Assembly: GCF_036759925.1 (NCBI RefSeq)
Contig: NZ_JAPKIB010000012.1
Location: 75,884 to 139,883 of the forward strand
DNA length: 64,000 bases
Direction of reading: 5' to 3'
Source of the DNA: Kluyvera sp036759925
GTDB lineage: Bacteria > Pseudomonadota > Gammaproteobacteria > Enterobacterales > Enterobacteriaceae
In this document: piece after piece, positions 53,552-62,558 of the stretch
How positions within the stretch are numbered: position 1 is the first letter of the stretch
Layout of the letters: every line of letters begins with the position of its first letter
Notes under the pieces: model-generated
Told to the model about the DNA's origin: nothing
The model's input: the letters and a program-made list of their open reading frames with translations, nothing else
Databases searched by the model: none
Translations under genes and position numbers: made by a program

Positions 53552-54181
53552 CTAGCGCGAAAAAGAAGTATAGATAAGCTTCGCGCCAAGGATGCCCAGA
53601 ACGGTTGCAGAAGTACGGTCTACCGCGCCTTTAATACGCAGATAAACGCGACGCGGTTTTTCCGCCGACAGTACCAGCGCCACCAGCGAATACCAGCCCG
53701 CATCAATCACAAAGCTCATTACCGGCACGATGTAGTAAAACGCGGTCGGAATATCAGACGGCAGCAGCGCGGTGAAAATGGAGGCAAAGACAATCGCCGT
53801 TTTGGGGTTGCTCAATTGAGTAAGCAGGCCGTCACGAAATGCTTTCCACAGGGAAATTTCCCGTTTTTCGCCTCCTACCGCGATTGCCATTGGCTGGCGC
53901 GCACCGCGGAAAATTTTAATCCCCATCCAGATAAGATAGGCGCCGCCCGCAATTTTAAGGCCGATAAACAGCTCCGGCACTGCGTTAAGCACCTTTTGCA
54001 GCCCCAGCATCGCCATCATGGCAAACGTCGCCGCACCTACGCCGGTGCCCAGCGCCGTTACCAGGCCGTGCATGCGGGAATGCACCACGGCGGTTCGCGC
54101 CACGTAGATAAAACTCGGGCCAGGGCTCATGACGCCCATCACTAATACGGCTGCAATCGCTATCAGACTGGATAAAAGCAT
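53552..54181 (-). CDS. LysE/RhtB-type amino acid exporter
   Basis: The 209-residue protein has about six helices and the LysE signature near the start (GVMSPGPSFIYVARTAVVHSR). Such proteins export amino acids or homoserine-like molecules. It follows the DauR-like regulator by 48 nt on the same strand, in a run with an ammonia-lyase for 3-hydroxyaspartate, so its substrate may be a related toxic amino acid. GGGGGAG precedes the ATG. The true substrate is unknown. Confidence 0.85.
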   Translation of the reverse strand: MLLSSLIAIAAVLVMGVMSPGPSFIYVARTAVVHSRMHGLVTALGTGVGAATFAMMAMLGLQKVLNAVPELFIGLKIAGGAYLIWMGIKIFRGARQPMAIAVGGEKREISLWKAFRDGLLTQLSNPKTAIVFASIFTALLPSDIPTAFYYIVPVMSFVIDAGWYSLVALVLSAEKPRRVYLRIKGAVDRTSATVLGILGAKLIYTSFSR

Positions 54182-54229
54182 CGCTCCCCCTGGAGGCTGT
54201 CGGTGTTGAAGTCCAAAATGGATACCCCG

Positions 54230-54886
54230 TTATACTTCATTTTTCTGTCGCGCATAAAGATAGGCGGTTGCCCGCGATATTCCCAGATGCTGTGCCACCG
54301 TATCCATCGATTTACGCAGCTCAAGTAAACCTTCCGAGCGTAGCGCCTGCATCACCGCTTTTCGGTCATCAGGGCTGAGCGCCCGCGCGGTAGTGGCGCG
54401 CTGGGCGGCGAAGCGGTCAATGCGCTGGCGAATCGTCTCCAACCCTGACGGCTCCAGGTGTTCTTCAACCGGAGCGCTGTCCACCGCGGTAAACTGCGCC
54501 AGCGCGCTTTGCATCCCACGAAACAGCGTCATGTCGATGTTCAGGCATAGCGCGGCAACGTACTGCCCCGAGGTATCTTTAATGCCGATTGAGGTGCTTT
54601 TCACCGGGCGACCGTCGGCAAACTGGTTGGCGTAGTTGGCCACCACCGACGGGAAATCCGGGGAGGCGATACGCGCCAGTCCCATTTCCGTCGTGGGTTC
54701 CCCCACCTCGCGGCCGGACAAATTATTGTGGATCGCCAGTATTGAATGTTCCGGGTGTGTCAGATCATGCACCACCACTTCGCAGAACGGCGAAAAGGTG
54801 TCGCTGAGCCCTTTAGCAATGGTCTCAATCTGGTTTAGCAGAGAGTGATCTTCATCATTTGCCATCTGTTTTGCCTTGTCTTCCAT
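54230..54886 (-). CDS. YheO/DauR-type PAS-HTH regulator
   Basis: The protein of about 218 residues has a YheO-like PAS domain (FCEVVVHDLTHPEHSILAIHN, in part; NNLSGREVG) and a C-terminal helix-turn-helix (MDTVAQHLGISRATAYLYARQ). DauR of Pseudomonas, of the same family, controls D-arginine catabolism. This gene follows the ammonia-lyase gene by 37 nt on the same strand. The ATG at 54886 or at 54865 could be used; neither has a strong ribosome site. A link to amino-acid sensing is an inference. Confidence 0.82.
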   Translation of the reverse strand: MEDKAKQMANDEDHSLLNQIETIAKGLSDTFSPFCEVVVHDLTHPEHSILAIHNNLSGREVGEPTTEMGLARIASPDFPSVVANYANQFADGRPVKSTSIGIKDTSGQYVAALCLNIDMTLFRGMQSALAQFTAVDSAPVEEHLEPSGLETIRQRIDRFAAQRATTARALSPDDRKAVMQALRSEGLLELRKSMDTVAQHLGISRATAYLYARQKNEV

Positions 54887-54923
54887 AAGATGAACGCCGC
54901 CTGCCAGCACCGGCGGCTGAGTA

Positions 54924-55892
54924 TTAACCTGCCAGTAAGGCAGCATAGCGGCTGATATCCACGTTGCCGCCGCTGACGATAATCCCCACTTTTTTCCCGC
55001 GCAGCGCGGCTTTACGCGCTCGTGCGGCGGCAAAGCCGAGACAACCGGTTGGCTCGACCACCATTTTCATTCGCTCAGCGAAGAAGGTCATCGCGGAAAC
55101 CAGTTCGTCGTCGCTGGCGGTCAGAATGTCATCGACGTTCTGCTGAATTAACGGGAAGGTGATCGCCCCCAGATGCTGGGTCTGCGCGCCGTCGGCGATG
55201 GTTTGAGGCGTATCGATGTGCACAATGCTGCCGCTGCGGAAGGATTGCTGCCCATCGTTGCCCGCCTCTGGCTCGACGCCGTAGATCAGGCACTCCGGCG
55301 ACAGATGACGCGTGGCCAGCGCCGACCCCGAGAGTAACCCGCCGCCGCCGAGACAGACAAACAGTGCATCCAGCGGGCCGACCTCTTCAATCAGCTCTTT
55401 CGCCGCCGTGCCCTGCCCGGCAATCACGTGTGGATGGTCGTATGGCGGGATCAGCGTCAGGCCGTGCTGTTTTGCCAGGTCGCGGCCTATTTGCTCGCGG
55501 TCTTCGGTATAGCGGTCGTAGGTGACAACCTGCGCACCATAACCTTTCGTCGCCGTTACTTTGACCGCCGGTGCATCCAGCGGCATGACAATAGTCGCCG
55601 GAATGCCCAGCAGCTTTGCCGACAGCGCAATGGCCTGGGCGTGATTGCCAGAAGAAAAAGCGACCACGCCCGCGGCGCGCTGCTCAGGAGTAAACTGCTG
55701 TAGCGCATTCATTGCACCACGAAATTTAAAAGCCCCCATGCGCTGATAGTTTTCGCATTTGAAGAACACTTCTGCACCAAACTCATCGTTGACCGTCCGC
55801 GACGTCATGACCGGCGTCCGGTTGGCATAACCCGCAATACGTTCCGCTGCCGCCACCACATCGCCATAGTCAGGGAGCTTTTGTTCACTCAT
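54924..55892 (-). CDS. 3-hydroxyaspartate ammonia-lyase / serine racemase-like
   Basis: The 322-residue PLP enzyme of fold type II has its Schiff-base lysine K56 in GAFKFRGA and the phosphate loop CLGGGGLLSG. The sequence follows yeast Sry1 and bacterial threo-3-hydroxy-L-aspartate ammonia-lyase closely, including GHAQAIALSAKLLG and EAGNDGQQSF, so this is favoured over general threonine deaminase. It converts 3-hydroxyaspartate to oxaloacetate and ammonia, removing a toxic analogue. It is the first gene of a three-gene run with a regulator and a LysE exporter. GAGGTGATGAG precedes the ATG. Confidence 0.83.
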   Translation of the reverse strand: MSEQKLPDYGDVVAAAERIAGYANRTPVMTSRTVNDEFGAEVFFKCENYQRMGAFKFRGAMNALQQFTPEQRAAGVVAFSSGNHAQAIALSAKLLGIPATIVMPLDAPAVKVTATKGYGAQVVTYDRYTEDREQIGRDLAKQHGLTLIPPYDHPHVIAGQGTAAKELIEEVGPLDALFVCLGGGGLLSGSALATRHLSPECLIYGVEPEAGNDGQQSFRSGSIVHIDTPQTIADGAQTQHLGAITFPLIQQNVDDILTASDDELVSAMTFFAERMKMVVEPTGCLGFAAARARKAALRGKKVGIIVSGGNVDISRYAALLAG

Positions 55893-55903
55893 CTCATCAC
55901 CTC

Positions 55904-55940
55904 AATACGTTTTGTATTAATTAATACATTTTGTTTAATT
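55904..55940. promoter_or_regulatory. Operator-like repeats before the ammonia-lyase gene
   Basis: GTATTAATTAATAC (55914-55927) is a perfect palindrome flanked by ACGTTTT and ATTTTGT. Read from the minus strand, ACAAAATGTATT and ACAAAACGTATT form direct repeats. It may be the site of the adjacent DauR-like regulator. Confidence 0.45.
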
Positions 55941-56039
55941 ATGGGTTATACACCTCTTCAGCGTTCACCACCACTGATTCACTCCACTCTCGCGATGATT
56001 TGCTACATTTACTCTATCTGCATACCCACCGAGGCCATG

Positions 56040-57020
56040 ATGAAAAAATATCGTCTCAGCGATGAAACGCGCAGCGTGCAAATTGGCGAACCCGGCGCCA
56101 GAGAGAGCGTGGTGGTGCGTCAGATTATTGCTTTGCAGGATTTTGCCGATGTGACCGTCGGTAGCCTCGGTGGCTGGGTCGAAAACGAACTGTCGCTGAG
56201 TCACGATGGCGAATGCTGGATTTATGATGAGAACAGCCTGGTCTATGCCGGGGCCAGAGTGACCGAAAACGCGAGGGTGACGCAGCCTTGTGAAATCAGC
56301 CATCAGGCTGAGGTTGGCGGCAATGCGTGGGTTCAGGCCAGCCGGATCAGCCACCATGCGCGGGTGAGCGGCGATGCCACCGTGCACGATTCGCAGGTTC
56401 ACGGCTACTGCCACCTGTTTGGCTACGCCCATATCGCCGAGCAGTCGCAGGTCGTGGGTGCCAGAGGCTTAACCGCCGATAGCGAACAGGTGCTACAAAT
56501 CTACGATGCCGCCCAGTTGCGGCACTGTCGGGTTGTACATCAGGCGCAAATCTACGGCAAAGCCTTGCTGGTTCATGCCTTTGTTGAGCATCGGGCGGAG
56601 GTTTTCGACAGCGCCCGGTTAGACGGCAATGAAGAGAACAATATCTGGGTGTGCGACTGTGCCAAAGTCTACGGCCATGCGCGCATTATCGCCGGGCGCG
56701 GTGAGGATGAGATCCCCACCTTGCGCTACAGCTCGCAGGTGGCGGAAAACGCGGTGGTTGAAGGCAACTGCGTGTTGAAGCACCACGTGCTGGTCGGCGG
56801 CAATGCGCACTTACAGGGCGGGCCGATTTTGCTCGACGATCACGTGCTGATTCAGGGTGATGCCCGGGTCATTGGCGATGTGCTGATCGAGTATCACATT
56901 GATATTACCGATAGCGTGGTGGTGGAGGCGCTACCGGGAGAGGCGATTCATCTTCGCGGGCGTAAAGCGATAACCGGGGCGCAGCGAATTACCCGCACCC
57001 CGCTCTTCGGTGCGCTATAG
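56040..57020 (+). CDS. ydcK: YdcK, left-handed beta-helix protein
   Basis: The 326-residue protein has many short repeats of the hexapeptide type (for example ARVTENARVTQPCEI, AQVYGHARIIAG-like steps), predicting a left-handed beta helix as in acyltransferases. It equals E. coli YdcK in length and shows NNIWVCDCAKVYGHARIIAG (20 residues) and VEGNCVLKHHVLVGGNAH (18). The function is unknown; the enzyme classes with this fold often transfer acyl groups. The second of two adjacent ATGs (56040) is chosen, as GAGG lies 5 nt upstream. Its end overlaps rimL by 6 nt. Confidence 0.9.
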   Translation: MKKYRLSDETRSVQIGEPGARESVVVRQIIALQDFADVTVGSLGGWVENELSLSHDGECWIYDENSLVYAGARVTENARVTQPCEISHQAEVGGNAWVQASRISHHARVSGDATVHDSQVHGYCHLFGYAHIAEQSQVVGARGLTADSEQVLQIYDAAQLRHCRVVHQAQIYGKALLVHAFVEHRAEVFDSARLDGNEENNIWVCDCAKVYGHARIIAGRGEDEIPTLRYSSQVAENAVVEGNCVLKHHVLVGGNAHLQGGPILLDDHVLIQGDARVIGDVLIEYHIDITDSVVVEALPGEAIHLRGRKAITGAQRITRTPLFGAL

Positions 57021-57563
57021 CGTGGCGTCGACGATCCGCGCGTAGATATTCTGATCGTGATAAACGCCGTTAAGGAACTCCGCCTGGCGTAAGCACCCTT
57101 CCAGTTGAAAACCGTTGCGCAGCGCCACCTGGTTGCTGCGCAGGTTATCTACTCGACACTTGATCACAAAGCGGCGAATTTCCCCACGTTCGGCATAGTA
57201 GCGAATAAACGCCTGTAGCGCCGCCGACAACGTCCCTTTTCCCTGCGCGCCTTCATCCAGCCAGTAGCCGATATAGCCCGTCTTATTCGAGGGTTCAATC
57301 TGGTTGAAAGAGAGCACGCCTGCCATCTGGTTATCGACAAAAATCAGGAACATTTTGGCGATGCCGCGCTGATGCAGCATCATATTGCCCTGCACGTTCT
57401 GACGGGAATCCTGTTCGCTGTTGACGTACTGCGGCCAGTTCAGCGTCTGCTGAAGCCACGCTTTGTTGCGTAGCACCAGCTGGTGCAGCCCCGAGACGTG
57501 GCTTTCATTGACGGCATGGAGGGTGACGGAGTCATTGACGGTGATGGTTTCAGCGGTGGTCAT
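57015..57563 (-). CDS. rimL: RimL, ribosomal protein L7/L12 N-acetyltransferase
   Basis: The 182-residue GNAT protein follows E. coli RimL, which acetylates the N-terminal serine of L12 to make L7. Motifs include NKAWLQQTLNWPQYV, MMLHQRGIAKMFLIF, GYWLDEGAQGKG (acetyl-CoA loop) and VALRNGFQLEGCLRQAEF. It is convergent with ydcK, with a 6-nt overlap, and preceded by a REP element between it and opgD. Confidence 0.92.
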   Translation of the reverse strand: MTTAETITVNDSVTLHAVNESHVSGLHQLVLRNKAWLQQTLNWPQYVNSEQDSRQNVQGNMMLHQRGIAKMFLIFVDNQMAGVLSFNQIEPSNKTGYIGYWLDEGAQGKGTLSAALQAFIRYYAERGEIRRFVIKCRVDNLRSNQVALRNGFQLEGCLRQAEFLNGVYHDQNIYARIVDATL

Positions 57564-57579
57564 TCTGGATCCTCAGCAA

Positions 57580-57659
57580 GTAGCCCGGACGAGGTGCAAA
57601 GCACCGACTCCGGAGGAGCTTGGGGTAAACCCCGGCGTCGCTACGCTCGGCCGGGCTAC
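57580..57659. repeat. Full REP/BIME-like element
   Basis: GTAGCCCGGACGAGG at the left and GCTCGGCCGGGCTAC at the right frame an inner GGAGCTTGGGGTAAACCCC. It contains both half units found singly elsewhere in the window. It separates rimL from opgD. Confidence 0.82.
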
Positions 57660-57666
57660 AGGCAGG

Positions 57667-59322
57667 TTATTTCATTACGCGATCGTCAACGTACTGACGC
57701 TTGTCCGGCGCTGGCGGGAAGTACTGATATAGCCAGGTTTCGCTGATGGCGTCGCCACGGCAGCGCAGGAACAGGCGCATATCCACCGGGTCGGTCGAAT
57801 CGGACGTTGGGTACCAGTCAAAGAGAATGCGGTAGCCGTCGAACGGTTCAACGTAGAGGATCTCAATCTGCTTCGCTTCTCCGCTGGAGAGCGTAATCAC
57901 CGGCTCGATGCCTTTCGGCGCAGCCGCTTTCAGATCGCCGCCGACAAAGTCGATAGCAAAACGACGGGACCATTTTTCCGGGTAATGCTCGCCCGGCGCC
58001 CAACCTTCCGGGAAGCTGCCCATACCGGTGCGGGTCGCCAGTACGCGCGCCAGCGGAGAGCGTACCGGCGGCATCGCGCTCCAGTACAAGCGGTAGCTAA
58101 AGTTCAGCGTATCGCCCGCCTTCATCGGTTTTTCCGGCTGCCAGAAGCAGACGATGTTATCGAGCGTTTCACCGGTGGTTGGGATCTCCATCAGGCTGAC
58201 GGCCCCTTTCCCCCACTGGTTACGCGGCTCAACCCACAGGCTTGGGCGTTTGTTGTACCAGCCCATGATGTCCTGATAGTGAGTGAAATCACGGTCAAGC
58301 TGCAGCAGACCGAAACCCTTCGGGTTTTTGTCCTGGTAAGCGTTGAACTGCAGCTTCTGCGGGTTATTCAACGGACGACACACCCACTCACCGTTGCCAA
58401 GCCACATCGCCAGGCGGTCGGAATCGTGAATTTGCGGGTGGATGGTGTCGCAGACGCGGCGCTCGTTGTTGCCGCAGCTGAACATGCTGGTCATCGGCGC
58501 AATGCCGAGCTGCTTGATGTCTTTGCGCGCATAGATATGGTTCTCCACATCCATGATCACCTGCGCTTTTTCGCAGTGCACCACGAACTTGTACGCTCCG
58601 GTGACGCTGGCGCTATCCAGCAGCGCGTACACCGTAAAGGAGGTATCGCCCGGCTTCGCGGTTTCGAACCAGAAGGAGGTGAAGTCCGGGAACTCTTCCA
58701 GCGAATCGGTATAGGTATCAATCGCCAGACCGCGCGCGGACAAGCCGTACTGGTAGGTGCTGTCTACCGCGCGGAAATAGCTCGCGCCAAGGAAGGCAAC
58801 GATATCGCGACGCGCTAGCTCCGGCGCTTTAAAGACGCGGAAACCGGCAAAACCGAGGTCGGTTTGCCCTTCCAGCTGTTTGGTGTCAACACCGGCGTCG
58901 TTGTACTGGAACAGCTCCGGGCGGAAATGAATTTCACGCGCCTGGTGGCTTGAAGGGTCCAGCGAGAACATCCGCACGCGACGACGGAAGCCCATCCCCA
59001 CGTGGAAGAACTGCACGTCCAGCTGGCGCTCTTTGACGTTGTTCCACAGTGAATGTTCAGCGTCGTACTGAATGCTGTTGTAGGCCTGCGGCGTCAGGTT
59101 AGCCAGGGTATCCGGCAGCGGGCGCGGTGCGCCACTCCACGGCTGGCGAGAGAGATCGTGCGCCATGGATTGCAGTACGCCGAAGTCAAAGCGACGTGTC
59201 TGGCCGTCGGCAATGCCGGAGTCCTCTGCCATCGCGGCCTGGGAGAAGAGCGATGCGAAACCGGAAGTCCCGCACACGGCGGCAACAGCCATTGAAGATT
59301 TAAGAAAGTGTCTGCGGTTCAT
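57667..59322 (-). CDS. opgD: OpgD (MdoD), glucan biosynthesis protein D
   Basis: The 551-residue periplasmic protein equals E. coli OpgD in length. It has a twin-arginine signal (MNRRHFLKSSMAVAAVCGTS) and an OpgG/OpgD glucan-acting domain. OpgD controls the structure of osmoregulated periplasmic glucans. The ATG at 59322 gives the best Tat signal; a TTG three codons earlier is not needed. It is well isolated from neighbours, with REP on one side and the carboxylesterase on the other. Confidence 0.94.
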   Translation of the reverse strand: MNRRHFLKSSMAVAAVCGTSGFASLFSQAAMAEDSGIADGQTRRFDFGVLQSMAHDLSRQPWSGAPRPLPDTLANLTPQAYNSIQYDAEHSLWNNVKERQLDVQFFHVGMGFRRRVRMFSLDPSSHQAREIHFRPELFQYNDAGVDTKQLEGQTDLGFAGFRVFKAPELARRDIVAFLGASYFRAVDSTYQYGLSARGLAIDTYTDSLEEFPDFTSFWFETAKPGDTSFTVYALLDSASVTGAYKFVVHCEKAQVIMDVENHIYARKDIKQLGIAPMTSMFSCGNNERRVCDTIHPQIHDSDRLAMWLGNGEWVCRPLNNPQKLQFNAYQDKNPKGFGLLQLDRDFTHYQDIMGWYNKRPSLWVEPRNQWGKGAVSLMEIPTTGETLDNIVCFWQPEKPMKAGDTLNFSYRLYWSAMPPVRSPLARVLATRTGMGSFPEGWAPGEHYPEKWSRRFAIDFVGGDLKAAAPKGIEPVITLSSGEAKQIEILYVEPFDGYRILFDWYPTSDSTDPVDMRLFLRCRGDAISETWLYQYFPPAPDKRQYVDDRVMK

Positions 59323-59435
59323 GCCTGGCAAAGCGTCCTTTTAAAGTCGGAATGCTGCAAAATAAAAACGGCGTTATTGCCGCCCACTCTAGACAAAATT
59401 GATTGATAATCCAATTGCTAGCGCAACAAAATCTG

Positions 59436-60941
59436 TCAATCCAGACTCACATGATGCTTCATTACGCGTTTGAACAGCGCCAGCCGCGCACGCATAAAAC
59501 GATTTTCCACATGGAACCCGGCGTGCTTGCGCAAACCAATGCGTAAAAGCCGATCGCGGCCGCGCACGCAGGCGGGCCAGCGTACCGGCCCCGTCAATAC
59601 GGTATGGCTCGCACTGGCATCACGGGCGAAGCTGACCCAGTAGTCGGCGACCTGAGCCGCCACCTGCAGATCGCGGGGCGTGACGTAGTCGCACGAGGGC
59701 GTTATCTGCCCCAATGTATCAAAGACATAGGGCACCTCATTGCCATGCCACGCGCCGTGGCGATAGGTGTCGTGCTCGGCCTCGGCAACATAATCAAACC
59801 AGTAACGCCAGCAAGGCTGATTCACCCGCTGCTGGGCCTGCATCACCACGTAGCCTAGGGTGGTAAACGCCATATCGCGACAAACCTGACGGCCTAATTC
59901 CTCATCGCCTTTCACGCCCGGATAGAGCAGCTTAATTAGCCCTAACCCCAGACGGCGCTCGCGGCGAAGTTTTTGGATTTGCTCGGTTAAGTCCACGCCA
60001 AATACCGCCATCACGCTGGCTTCATCGCTGTTGGAGCCGACCAGCACCGGCATGGCGTGCTGCTTTCCGGCGAAGAAAACGTCGAGCATTGGCTGCGGCA
60101 GCACCGCGTCGCCGACAATCGGGGCGGGGCCAATATTATGAGGGGTGGTAAGCGGCCAGAATGACTCGGCGGGAATCTCTCGCAAAGCGTGCGCCGTTGC
60201 GTTCGGCAGATTGAAGTGTTCAGCCAGTCGCTGCCCGCGAGCCAGCGCGTCGTCACGCGCTAGATCAGGCAAGGTATAGCCGCTTTGAATGATGGCTTTA
60301 TGGAACAGACCGGCGGCTTTCGGCGAGGCCATTAGCGACAGGACGCTGCGCGCCCCGGCTGACTCACCAAACAACGTGACGTTGTCACGATTTCCGCCAA
60401 AGGATTCGATATTTTCCTGAACCCAGCGCAGCGCGGCAACTTGATCCATCAGGCCAAAATTGTACAGCGTTTCGCCATCTTCGCCCTCCAATGCCGGATG
60501 GGCAAAAAAGCCGAGATGACCGAGTCGGTAGTTGAGCGTGACCACAATCACGTCGCGCCGCGCCAGCGCCTTGCCATCGTAAGGCGGCAGCCCGCCTGAG
60601 CCGATGGTAAAACCACCGCCGTGCAGCCAGACCATAACCGGCAGCGCTTTCTGACGTTCAATGGGCGACCAGACGTTCAGATAGAGGCAGTCTTCAGAAA
60701 AGCGGCCGGGATCGCCGCCGCCCAGCTCCTGACAGTACTCCGCGCTCTGCCAGCAGGCGGCCGAAAACGTATCAGCCTGACGCACGCCCTGCCACGGTGA
60801 AACCGGCTGGGGCGCACGCCAGCGCAGCGAACCGACCGGCGGCGCGGCGTAAGGAATACCGCTCCAGCGATACACATCCTCGTCCACGACGCCCGTTAAC
60901 GTCCCCTGCCGGGTCTCCACCCGCGTTGCGCTATTCTGCAT
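59436..60941 (-). CDS. Type B carboxylesterase
   Basis: The 501-residue alpha/beta hydrolase belongs to the carboxylesterase type B family (para-nitrobenzyl-esterase-like). It has the oxyanion loop HGGGFTIGSGG, the nucleophile elbow GESAGARS, and likely acid and base residues in NSDEASV and WHGNEVPYVF. No signal peptide is seen, so it is cytosolic. It has no E. coli counterpart between opgD and ydcJ. The natural ester is unknown. GAAGAGTG precedes the ATG. Confidence 0.88.
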   Translation of the reverse strand: MQNSATRVETRQGTLTGVVDEDVYRWSGIPYAAPPVGSLRWRAPQPVSPWQGVRQADTFSAACWQSAEYCQELGGGDPGRFSEDCLYLNVWSPIERQKALPVMVWLHGGGFTIGSGGLPPYDGKALARRDVIVVTLNYRLGHLGFFAHPALEGEDGETLYNFGLMDQVAALRWVQENIESFGGNRDNVTLFGESAGARSVLSLMASPKAAGLFHKAIIQSGYTLPDLARDDALARGQRLAEHFNLPNATAHALREIPAESFWPLTTPHNIGPAPIVGDAVLPQPMLDVFFAGKQHAMPVLVGSNSDEASVMAVFGVDLTEQIQKLRRERRLGLGLIKLLYPGVKGDEELGRQVCRDMAFTTLGYVVMQAQQRVNQPCWRYWFDYVAEAEHDTYRHGAWHGNEVPYVFDTLGQITPSCDYVTPRDLQVAAQVADYWVSFARDASASHTVLTGPVRWPACVRGRDRLLRIGLRKHAGFHVENRFMRARLALFKRVMKHHVSLD

Positions 60942-60987
60942 TCACTCTTCATCCTGGTTTTCTTGACTGCTATGCAGAGTACCTGTT

Positions 60988-62331
60988 TCAGAGCAGACCG
61001 CAACGACGTTTGCTGCGCCGCGACGCCTCCTCATACAGACTGAATTCGTCCAGTACCTGTCGGCCTAGCGCCGTTTCAAACGCGTCGCGACTGGCGTTGC
61101 CGTGGGTGCGCGCCTGCCCGTCGCCGCCCAGATTCGACTGGAAAATCCCCGCCGCGCTGACCGGCAGAAAATCTTCATAGGTGATGGGCTGAGCGATAAT
61201 CCAGCCGCGCTCGATAAACGGCTGCGGGTCATCGCCCGGATGAATCGCCTGACGATGCGCATCACCGGTCGGCGTTAAACGATAGCGGAACCAGGCCAGC
61301 CCCTGCTGGCGCAGTAAGAATTCGCTGTCCGGGAAGGCTTTGAACACCTCTTGCAGATGCTGTTGGTGACTCAGGTTATCTTTGCCCACGCCCGCTTCGC
61401 TCAACAGTTTGTCGTACAAAGCCCGACCTTTAGGCGTTAGCGCGATCCCGCGCTGCTCAATTTCACCAAAACGCGCGGTGTGCGTGCCGCTCGACTCGCC
61501 TGCAAACTGCACCGGCTCTTCCAGCGCTTTAAAGCTGGTCTGGCGCAGCAGCAGCGGAACCGATCGGCGCGGTGGCCCTTCAATCACCGCCTTCGGTTCC
61601 ATGCCGTAGTCGGACATCAGTTCCTGAGCACGGTCGATATCCAGCGTGCGCGGCGTAAGGTGGTTAATGTGGCAGCCGGGGAAGCAGACCACGTCGGCAA
61701 TCAGCCGGTGCTGCTGGTGCAGCGCCTGATAGGTTTCTTTATCAACGGTGGTATGTCGATGCCAGCGGAACGTCTCCAGCGCTTCGCGAACGAACTCCTG
61801 CGCCTGCGATGCGGTCAATCCGCCCTGCTCTTCATGGAGATCCATCAGCGCCCGGCAGCGCGGGGTAAAGATATCGCGCTGGGCAAGGATCTGCGCGGCT
61901 TTCTGGCGCAGCGCCGGGTCGTCAATCAGCTCAAGGCGTAATAAAGAAGTAAAGATACGGAACGGATTGCGCTGCAGCGCCGCATCCTCCACCGGGCGAA
62001 ACGCCGTCGAATGTACCGGCACGCCAGCCACTGACAGATCGTAATAGCCCACCGGCGACATTCCCATAATGGCAAACATCCGGCACAGGGTTGAGAGTTC
62101 CTGTGCCGTACCGACGCGAATCGCGCCGTGGCGTTCAACGTTGAGGCGCGCCAGCTCATCCGCATTAGCCAGCTGTTCATACAGACGCGTGTTATTTTCC
62201 AGTACCGCCAGATTGACGTCAGCGACTAATGCCAGCAACGTCCCATACTGCGGAACTTCTTGCTGATACATCGCCGACATCGCTTGTGAAAACGCTTCCC
62301 GAATATCATCTGCCGAAAGGGTGTGCGCCAT
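60988..62331 (-). CDS. ydcJ: YdcJ, DUF1338 (2-oxoadipate dioxygenase/decarboxylase family)
   Basis: The 447-residue protein has the same length and near the same sequence as E. coli YdcJ. DUF1338 includes HglS, an iron enzyme that turns 2-oxoadipate into D-2-hydroxyglutarate with oxygen in lysine catabolism; the metal site histidines probably include those in HSTAFRP and CFPGCHINHLTPR. Whether YdcJ has this activity is unproven here. It is divergent from pcaHG. AGGAGG precedes the ATG. Confidence 0.92.
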   Translation of the reverse strand: MAHTLSADDIREAFSQAMSAMYQQEVPQYGTLLALVADVNLAVLENNTRLYEQLANADELARLNVERHGAIRVGTAQELSTLCRMFAIMGMSPVGYYDLSVAGVPVHSTAFRPVEDAALQRNPFRIFTSLLRLELIDDPALRQKAAQILAQRDIFTPRCRALMDLHEEQGGLTASQAQEFVREALETFRWHRHTTVDKETYQALHQQHRLIADVVCFPGCHINHLTPRTLDIDRAQELMSDYGMEPKAVIEGPPRRSVPLLLRQTSFKALEEPVQFAGESSGTHTARFGEIEQRGIALTPKGRALYDKLLSEAGVGKDNLSHQQHLQEVFKAFPDSEFLLRQQGLAWFRYRLTPTGDAHRQAIHPGDDPQPFIERGWIIAQPITYEDFLPVSAAGIFQSNLGGDGQARTHGNASRDAFETALGRQVLDEFSLYEEASRRSKRRCGLL

Positions 62332-62453
62332 GATGCCTTGCCTCCTGTGAATATATTTGCAGTGTAGGAAAGCTCATCACGCTATGGGGTAAGAATTTAC
62401 AAACTGTGATCGCGGCAACTGACTGAACTTATTGAGTGATTGAGTCGAATTAC

Positions 62454-62468
62454 ATAACCAAAAGTTAT
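62454..62468. promoter_or_regulatory. PcaQ-like LysR site before pcaHG
   Basis: ATAAC-CAAAA-GTTAT is a perfect 5-bp inverted repeat with 5-nt spacer and a T-N11-A core. It resembles the ATAACC-N4-GGTTA type site of PcaQ, the LysR activator of pca genes in other bacteria. It lies about 91 nt before the pcaH start. The PcaQ gene is not in this window. Confidence 0.4.
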
Positions 62469-62558
62469 CTAAAATACACCTTAAATTCACTTTAAATTAA
62501 CAATGCATTCACACACACTGTCTGCGGCAATAATAAAATACCCTACACGGAGCCACCT

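Noticed and set aside
57985..58818. Plus-strand frame of 277 residues
   Set aside because: Antisense to opgD; arginine- and alanine-rich composition without domain features.
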